From Nitrospinota bacterium (GTDB lineage Bacteria > UBA8248), in contig DNYS01000029.1 of NCBI GenBank assembly GCA_003506735.1, positions 1 through 12,806 of the forward strand: a DNA stretch of 12,806 nt, in the 5' to 3' direction. Positions 7,987 through 12,806 of this stretch are shown here, piece by piece. Each line of letters opens with the position of its first letter. Within the stretch, counting starts at the first letter, position 1. A program made the translations under genes and the position numbers. The notes beneath the pieces were generated by a model, which searched no databases, had not been told where the DNA came from, and worked only from the letters and a program-made list of their open reading frames with translations.

Positions 7987-8852
7987 TTTCATTTGCCGCC
8001 CGGCGCCTGTTCAACCTTTGGGCCCTTGTCATTGCCTCGGTTGTCGCCTTGTTTGTATTTCAGGCCTATTCCGTCACCTTGTCCCGCTCGCAGTACCTGA
8101 GCGGGGGGTTCCTCCTGGCGGCGGTGGTTTTTTTGGCCGCCTATAATGTGCGGAAAAAATTGCCCTTCCTGCCTCTAGGCTCGTCTGCCGCCTGGCTGCA
8201 ATTTCATATTTATGTCGGTTGGTTCACGTTTTTCCTGTTCATGATCCATGTCGAATTCCGCGTGCCGAACGGTTTTCTAGAATCCTTGCTTGCACTTTTG
8301 TATCTGGCGGCAGCCCTGAGCGGCGTGCTGGGCTTGTGGATATCGAAGAGATATCCTCCACGAATCGCCCGGCATAACCAGGCGCACCTGGGGAGCACGG
8401 AAAGCGAAAGCAGAAAATTCGGCGAAGAGCTGATATTCGAGAGGATTCCCGTTTATATTCGCCAAGTTCGAGAAAAAGCCGAAGAGTTGATTGTCCGCTC
8501 AGTAGAAGAGTCGAAATCCTCCAGCCTCGCGGATTTTTATTCCGACCGGCTCCACGTTTATTTTTCGGGGCCACGGAATTTCTGGCTTCATAATATGGAA
8601 TCCAGCCGTCCGCTCGATTCCTTGATTTGGGAAGTTGGCGTTCTCCTCCGCTATCTGAGCGAAAAAGAACAGGCGATCCTCGTCGAGTTGTCCGAACTGA
8701 TCCGGATCAAAGATCAGATAGATTACCGCTACGCCTTGCAGGCGATGCTCAAGTGGTGGCTGTTTTGCCATGTGCCTTTGACCTATTGCCTGTTGATCCT
8801 GACGGCCGCTCATGTGGTGGTCGTTTACGCTTTTTCGGTTGGTGCCCAATGA
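7983..8852 (+). CDS. Bis-heme b-type membrane cytochrome, quinone-reactive anchor
   Basis: A 289-aa integral membrane protein starting with GTG that overlaps the previous stop by 4 bp. No independent ribosome binding site is evident, which suggests translational coupling. Five membrane helices are predicted at about 10-30, 39-55, 71-91, 95-118 and 258-285. His75 and His89 in helix 3 and His263 and His277 in helix 5 share the same HX13H spacing. This is the arrangement expected for two stacked b hemes held between two helices. Positive-inside residues (R7-R8, R57-K59, K122-R123) put the N terminus and a charged loop of about 135 residues (120-254) in the cytoplasm. It resembles cytochrome b561 / ferric-reductase-like anchors in design, but I cannot name a family. 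Its position between an Fe-S subunit and a decaheme subunit implies transmembrane electron transfer with quinone as the likely partner. Confidence 0.82.
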   Translation: MISFAARRLFNLWALVIASVVALFVFQAYSVTLSRSQYLSGGFLLAAVVFLAAYNVRKKLPFLPLGSSAAWLQFHIYVGWFTFFLFMIHVEFRVPNGFLESLLALLYLAAALSGVLGLWISKRYPPRIARHNQAHLGSTESESRKFGEELIFERIPVYIRQVREKAEELIVRSVEESKSSSLADFYSDRLHVYFSGPRNFWLHNMESSRPLDSLIWEVGVLLRYLSEKEQAILVELSELIRIKDQIDYRYALQAMLKWWLFCHVPLTYCLLILTAAHVVVVYAFSVGAQ

Positions 8853-10975
8853 TTTTCCGGCTTCAACATTACGGTTTTGATCAGTCCAAATACGATCGGC
8901 CCAACCAGAAGTGGGTCTGCGGTTGGGCCCGCGATGGAAAATCTTGTCATGTCGGGCCGGACGGCAAGGGGAATTGCATCGCGGCCCATGAATGCATTCC
9001 GATCAGGAATCAGGACCGATGGGCATGTTCGCGGGCGAAGGAATTCGGCGGAAGGTGTTTGGCCGGCCCCCTTCCGGATGGGACCTGCTGTAATGCCATC
9101 CCGCGGTGTCAGCCGGTTTTGAGCGTCAGGGCCAAACGGGGCGCTGTCGCCAAGTGGGCCTCTTTTTTCGTGCTCGGGCTCGTCCTGATGTTCAGCGCGG
9201 GACCTTCGGGACCGAATTTCATCTCACCCGGCGGGCTGACATCGCAACACCAGGAGACCGCTCAATCCTGCGGGAATTGCCACTCGGACTTCAAGGGTGG
9301 CCCGGTGAAATGGATGCGGGCGGCTTTCGTATCCACGCGGTCGCCACAAGGGGAGAGCCGCCTTTGTCTTTCCTGCCATATTTTCGGCGGCAGCAGCGGA
9401 ATGCCTCACAGCTTTTCCGAAAAAAAATTGATCCAAATTAGTCAAAGCATCAAGGCAAAGGGGATGGTTGATTCGGCTTCGGTGGAAATGGACTTGGCCG
9501 ATATGCTGAGCCTGAACGGCGAACGCAAGCCGGGAAAGTTTGTCGCCTGCGCCACATGTCATCAGGAGCACCGCGGAAGAAATGCCAACCTCGCGGCCAT
9601 GAACAACCTGCGCTGCCAGTCTTGTCATGTGGTCCGGTTTACCAGCTTCGAGAGGGACCACCCGGAGTTTTCGAATTTTCCCTATGACCGGAGAACCCGG
9701 CTGGTTTTTGACCATTCCCGTCATCTGAACAAGCATTTTGCGGGAAAGATGAAGGAGCGCGCTCCCAAATCGTGCAAAAGTTGCCATCTTCCGGACGCGA
9801 GCGGCACCTTGATGACGGTCCGTCCGTTCAAGGTAGCCTGCGCCGCCTGCCACGAGGGACAAATTCTCGGAGAGGGCAGCGCCGGATCGAAAGGAATTCC
9901 TTTTATCGCCCTGCCGGGGCTCGACGCCGAAAGCCTCCAGGAGGCGAAAATCGATATCGGCCATTGGCCACAAGACGCCGAAGAAGAGGGACTGCCCCCC
10001 TTTATGCGCTTCCTTCTCTCCGGGGATCCGAAATTTCGAAAGGCGGCGGCCTCCCTCAAGGGCGCCGATCTGCTCGATCTCTCCAAGGCCAATGCGGCCG
10101 TTAAATCCGCCGCTGGGGAGTTCGCATGGGCCATCAAGAGACTTGTTTTCGACCTGGCGGTCAACGGCCAGAAAACCCTTAAATCCCGGCTGGAGAATAT
10201 CCTGAGGCGCCGGCTGAGCGCGGCCGAGTTTTCCCGCCTCAGCGGTCAAATTCCCGCCGGGGTCCTCCGTTCAAGCCAAAAGAAATGGTTCCCTCGTCTT
10301 TCCTCCGAGATCTCTTTGCGGAAGAAGGGGAAGAAACCCGGGAGCAAAAAAAAGGACCCCGAGGAAAAGGAATCTGAATCCAAGGACGAGGAACCGGAGG
10401 AGCTTCCGTCCGCCGAGGATATCAGCGTCGCCGGCGGATGGTATGTGCAGGACTTCTCGGTGTACTACCGGCCTTCGGGGCACGAGGACCGCTTCCTCAA
10501 GGATTGGATGGACCTGGTCGCCGGCGGCGATGGCTCCAAGGAGGCCATGAAGGGCATGTTCGCCGCTTTATCGGATCCGAAAGCCACCGGATACTGCGCG
10601 AAATGCCACAGTATCGACCGGGTGAGCGGAAAGGCCCGGCGGGTGAACTGGAGGGCGAGAAGATCCGCCTCGGACGTCAAGAAATTCATCCGCTATCAAC
10701 ATACTCCCCATTTCAGTCTTTTGGATGAAAAAGGGTGCCTTACCTGCCACCGCCTGAACGCAAATGCGGACTATCTCAAGGGATTCAAGGATGATAATCC
10801 GGCCACCTTTACCAGTAACTTCCGGCCGATTGCCAAAAAAGTTTGTGCCTCCTGTCATACAAGAGTCGGGGCCTCGAATTCTTGCTTGACTTGCCACAAC
10901 TACCATGTCGGCAAGGTGGTTCCCGCACGTACAAGCGCGCGGATGCGAATGCCGGAAAATCTCAATAATCCGTGA
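8849..10975 (+). CDS. Membrane-tethered decaheme cytochrome c with N-terminal Cys-rich repeats
   Basis: A 708-aa protein. The open frame extends upstream into the previous gene, but the ATG at 8849 makes a 4-bp ATGA overlap with that gene's stop and gives a sensible N terminus. Residues 22-89 hold two copies of a Cys-rich module (W22-P51 and W58-P89, nine Cys together). A basic stretch (94-102) and one membrane helix (about 103-118) follow, so the Cys-rich part should be cytoplasmic and the remainder periplasmic. Ten CXXCH sites fall in two groups: C141, C173, C234, C256, C309 and C331, then C583, C630, C666 and C679. The 245-residue gap contains a Lys/Glu-rich stretch near 490-525 and no heme. 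It probably receives electrons from, or donates them to, the b hemes and connects to soluble cytochromes. I recognise multiheme c3/NapC-like heme packing but no exact named family. Confidence 0.87.
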   Translation: MIFRLQHYGFDQSKYDRPNQKWVCGWARDGKSCHVGPDGKGNCIAAHECIPIRNQDRWACSRAKEFGGRCLAGPLPDGTCCNAIPRCQPVLSVRAKRGAVAKWASFFVLGLVLMFSAGPSGPNFISPGGLTSQHQETAQSCGNCHSDFKGGPVKWMRAAFVSTRSPQGESRLCLSCHIFGGSSGMPHSFSEKKLIQISQSIKAKGMVDSASVEMDLADMLSLNGERKPGKFVACATCHQEHRGRNANLAAMNNLRCQSCHVVRFTSFERDHPEFSNFPYDRRTRLVFDHSRHLNKHFAGKMKERAPKSCKSCHLPDASGTLMTVRPFKVACAACHEGQILGEGSAGSKGIPFIALPGLDAESLQEAKIDIGHWPQDAEEEGLPPFMRFLLSGDPKFRKAAASLKGADLLDLSKANAAVKSAAGEFAWAIKRLVFDLAVNGQKTLKSRLENILRRRLSAAEFSRLSGQIPAGVLRSSQKKWFPRLSSEISLRKKGKKPGSKKKDPEEKESESKDEEPEELPSAEDISVAGGWYVQDFSVYYRPSGHEDRFLKDWMDLVAGGDGSKEAMKGMFAALSDPKATGYCAKCHSIDRVSGKARRVNWRARRSASDVKKFIRYQHTPHFSLLDEKGCLTCHRLNANADYLKGFKDDNPATFTSNFRPIAKKVCASCHTRVGASNSCLTCHNYHVGKVVPARTSARMRMPENLNNP

Positions 10976-11049
10976 CTCTATGTTCCGATATTTGGGTCTT
11001 TGGGAGTCTTTGCGAAAGTTTCAGCCGATAACCGATGAATGACCACCAT

Positions 11050-11055
11050 GAGGGA
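11050..11055 (+). promoter_or_regulatory. Ribosome binding site that selects the gdhA start at 11062
   Basis: GAGGGA lies 6 bases upstream of ATG 11062. The in-frame ATG at 11035 has no purine-rich site in front of it. The shorter start also gives a protein length close to E. coli GdhA. Confidence 0.65.
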
Positions 11056-11061
11056 AATCCG

Positions 11062-12414
11062 ATGCCAACAGAAGCCGGAACGGAAGTCGAAAAATTCATG
11101 AGCGGCCTGATCAAGCGGAATCCGGGTGAACCGGAATTTCACCAAGCCGTTCAGGAAGTGGCCACCACGATTATCCCGTTTACCCGGGACCATCCCGAGT
11201 ACCGGAAAGCGCAGGTTTTAGAGCGCATGACCGAGCCCGATCGGGTCATCATCTTTCGCGTCACCTGGGTGGATGACGAGGGGAATTTCCGGGTCAACCG
11301 CGCCTGGCGGGTCCAGTTCAACAACTCGATCGGACCCTACAAGGGCGGCATGCGCTTCCATCCGTCGGTGACGCTCAGCGTTCTCAAATTCCTGGGTTTC
11401 GAGCAGGTTCTGAAAAACAGCCTGACGACGCTTCCGATGGGGGGCGGCAAGGGCGGCTCGAACTTTAATCCCAAAGGAAAGAGCGACATGGAAGTGATGC
11501 GCTTTTGCCAGTCGTTGATGATCGAGTTGTTCCGCCATATCGGCGAGAATACGGACGTTCCGGCGGGCGATATCGGCGTTGGGGCCCGGGAGATCAGCTA
11601 CATGTTTGGCCAATACAAGCGGCTATCCAACCAGTTCACTGGAATCCTGACGGGCAAGGGCCTAGCCTTCGGCGGCAGTCTCGTGCGCACGGAGGCCACT
11701 GGCTTCGGGTGCGTTTACTTCATGCAGAACATGCTGGCCGCCAAGGGGGACAGCCTCGAAGGCAAAAGCGCCGTTGTCTCCGGGTCGGGAAACGTCGCTC
11801 TATACACCATCGATAAACTCACCCAGCTAGGCGCCAAGGCAGTGACCGCCTCCGATTCGGGCGGGTTCATTTACGATCCCGATGGCATCAGGGACGAGAA
11901 GCTCGAATGGCTGAAGGAATTGAAAGAGGTCCGCCGCGGGCGGATTTCTGATTATGCCGAAAAATTCGGTTGCGAGTATCACGAGGGCGAGCGGCCCTGG
12001 AACGTCAAGTGCAACCTGGCGTTTCCCTGCGCCACCCAGAACGAAATTACCAGGGATCAGGCCAAGGCGCTGATCGACAACGGTGTCATGGGCGTTGCCG
12101 AGGGGGCGAACATGCCGACGGAGCTGGATGGCGTCCACCATTTCACGAACGGGAAGATCATTTACGGACCGAGCAAGGCCTCGAATGCCGGCGGCGTTGC
12201 AGTGTCGGGTCTCGAGCAGAGCCAAAACTCCTTGCGCATTTCTTGGTCGCGCGAGGAGGTCGATGGCCGCCTCCAGACCATCATGAAAGAAATTCACGAT
12301 AAATGTGCGCAGTACGGCGACGAGGGCGGCGGGTATATCGATTACGTCAAGGGCGCCAATATCGCGGGATTCGTCAAGGTGGCGGACGCCATGGTGGCCT
12401 ACGGCGCCGTCTAG
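11062..12414 (+). CDS. gdhA: NADP-type glutamate dehydrogenase
   Basis: Converts 2-oxoglutarate, ammonium and NADPH to glutamate (reversibly) in the cytoplasm. At 450 aa from this start it compares with 447 aa for E. coli GdhA, and it aligns by eye along its whole length. Visible signatures include YKGGMRFHPSV near the substrate pocket, PMGGGKGG with catalytic Lys130, PAGDIGVG with catalytic Asp170, and the dinucleotide-binding GSGNVA at 241-246. A TASDSGG segment follows the second Rossmann strand, as in the NADPH-using hexameric class, and CATQNE and NAGGVA occur in the C-terminal part. Coenzyme preference is inferred from family resemblance. It starts 86 bp after the decaheme gene with no terminator visible between them, so it may be read with the respiratory operon, though it could have its own promoter. 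An intrinsic terminator follows. Its link to the electron-transfer genes may be ammonium assimilation or simple adjacency. Confidence 0.96.
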   Translation: MPTEAGTEVEKFMSGLIKRNPGEPEFHQAVQEVATTIIPFTRDHPEYRKAQVLERMTEPDRVIIFRVTWVDDEGNFRVNRAWRVQFNNSIGPYKGGMRFHPSVTLSVLKFLGFEQVLKNSLTTLPMGGGKGGSNFNPKGKSDMEVMRFCQSLMIELFRHIGENTDVPAGDIGVGAREISYMFGQYKRLSNQFTGILTGKGLAFGGSLVRTEATGFGCVYFMQNMLAAKGDSLEGKSAVVSGSGNVALYTIDKLTQLGAKAVTASDSGGFIYDPDGIRDEKLEWLKELKEVRRGRISDYAEKFGCEYHEGERPWNVKCNLAFPCATQNEITRDQAKALIDNGVMGVAEGANMPTELDGVHHFTNGKIIYGPSKASNAGGVAVSGLEQSQNSLRISWSREEVDGRLQTIMKEIHDKCAQYGDEGGGYIDYVKGANIAGFVKVADAMVAYGAV

Positions 12415-12460
12415 GGCGGGGCAGGAGTTCCCCCGTCGGAAAATCCCGGAGATATCCGGT

Positions 12461-12502
12461 GGCAGGAGCGCGGATGGCGGTGCCCGCTCCTGCCTTCGTC
12501 TT
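12461..12502 (+). terminator. Intrinsic terminator after gdhA
   Basis: A perfect 10-bp GC-rich stem (GGCAGGAGCG at 12461-12470 with CGCTCCTGCC at 12485-12494) encloses a 14-base loop. It is followed by a T-rich tail, TTCGTCTTT. It begins 46 bases after the gdhA stop. The tail is interrupted by C and G, so termination may be incomplete. This marks the likely end of the transcription unit. Confidence 0.7.
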
Positions 12503-12806
12503 TCCGGGACCCAAAGGCGGCCCATTCTTCGGTTGGGCCGGTTTCACGGAAGCCCGCCCCGCCGGAAATGTGTTAATGGCGGGAGCACGCATCCGGGAAA
12601 TCGGCGCACTCGGAATTTCGGGAATTCCCCCCGATCTTTTTTCTACGATTCTTTTCCTTCCTCGCGGAGCCATCGTTCCGGGTTTCTGCCGGCGGGCCGA
12701 ACGGGCGATTTTCGAGGCCGTCCGCCGCTCTTAATCTGTTTTCCTAACCGCTTTCCGGCATTCGTCCGATTTCCGTTGGCGCCGGTGGGTTGCCCGTGCG
12801 GGGGGG
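12503..12806. other. Terminal stretch without a supported gene
   Basis: About 300 bases after the terminator. Open frames exist on both strands, for example + to 12734 and - 12673-12374. Their translations are Pro/Arg/Gly-rich, lack a recognisable domain or ribosome binding site, and overlap the terminator or gdhA. An imperfect 8-bp inverted repeat (12690-12697 with 12720-12727) precedes TTAATCTGTTTT and could be a weak second terminator, for a gene on either side. A minus-strand gene ending near 12731 and lying mostly beyond the window cannot be excluded. Confidence 0.4.

Noticed and set aside
8627..8848. Upstream in-frame extension of the decaheme cytochrome into the cytochrome b gene
   Set aside because: The extension overlaps the last membrane helix of the cytochrome b gene. 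The ATGA overlap at 8849 gives a natural coupled start.
9224..10249. Minus-strand open frame (341 codons) opposite the decaheme gene
   Set aside because: The plus strand has ten CXXCH motifs in one frame. The antisense product has no recognisable features and is best explained by GC-rich codon bias.
12303..12734. Plus-strand open frame overlapping the gdhA end and continuing past the terminator
   Set aside because: It overlaps gdhA in another frame, runs through the terminator hairpin and encodes an Arg/Gly/Pro-rich product without any domain.
1..12806. CRISPR arrays, tRNA or rRNA genes, insertion sequences, attachment sites
   Set aside because: I looked for regularly spaced repeats, tRNA-like cloverleaf ends, transposase motifs and long terminal inverted repeats and saw none.

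Overview
The window carries one strand-uniform (+) block of eight genes, about 12.4 kb, from a Gram-negative (diderm) bacterium. Evidence for a diderm is a predicted outer-membrane beta-barrel ending in Phe and several Sec-exported multiheme c-type cytochromes. Coding DNA is moderately GC-rich and the 237-bp leader is visibly AT-rich. I cannot place the organism from sequence alone. The gene content fits an anaerobic or microaerobic respirer with cytochrome-rich electron transport, such as an uncultivated sediment, aquifer or marine lineage.

Layout: 1-237 is the leader with a possible promoter. 238-2181 encodes an exported pentaheme cytochrome c with a C-terminal beta-rich domain. 2283-3713 encodes an outer-membrane porin-like barrel. 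3822-5102 encodes a membrane-anchored NAD(P)H reductase (FAD, NAD and [2Fe-2S] domains). 5205-6233 encodes an exported tetraheme cytochrome of the c554 type. 6268-7986, 7983-8852 and 8849-10975 are joined by two 4-bp start/stop overlaps. They encode a cyclic-nucleotide-binding four-cluster ferredoxin, a bis-heme b membrane cytochrome and a membrane-tethered decaheme cytochrome c. 11062-12414 encodes an NADPH-type hexameric glutamate dehydrogenase (gdhA), followed by a convincing intrinsic terminator at 12461-12502. I see no supported gene in the last 300 bases.

How the genes could work together (inference): the ferredoxin, cytochrome b and decaheme trio has the parts list of an inner-membrane quinol/quinone oxidoreductase, comparable to the Cbc-type Fe-S / cytochrome b / multiheme c modules of Geobacter. 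It would link a cytoplasmic Fe-S wire to two transmembrane b hemes and ten periplasmic c hemes. The tetraheme and pentaheme proteins would carry electrons through the periplasm and, with the porin, possibly across the outer membrane. The anchored flavin/[2Fe-2S] reductase could supply or accept electrons at NAD(P)H. Counting motifs gives 19 c-type heme sites, four His positioned for two b hemes, 16 Cys for four [4Fe-4S] clusters, one [2Fe-2S] and one FAD.

The most unusual feature is that the Fe-S subunit carries two cyclic-nucleotide-binding-like domains. One has an almost canonical phosphate-binding cassette and the other looks degenerate. This suggests electron flow that is gated allosterically by cAMP, cGMP or another nucleotide, rather than regulated only at transcription. 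The decaheme subunit also carries a duplicated Cys-rich module predicted to lie on the cytoplasmic side, and the cytochrome b has an enlarged cytoplasmic loop. Together these suggest an elaborated cytoplasmic control face on a respiratory complex.
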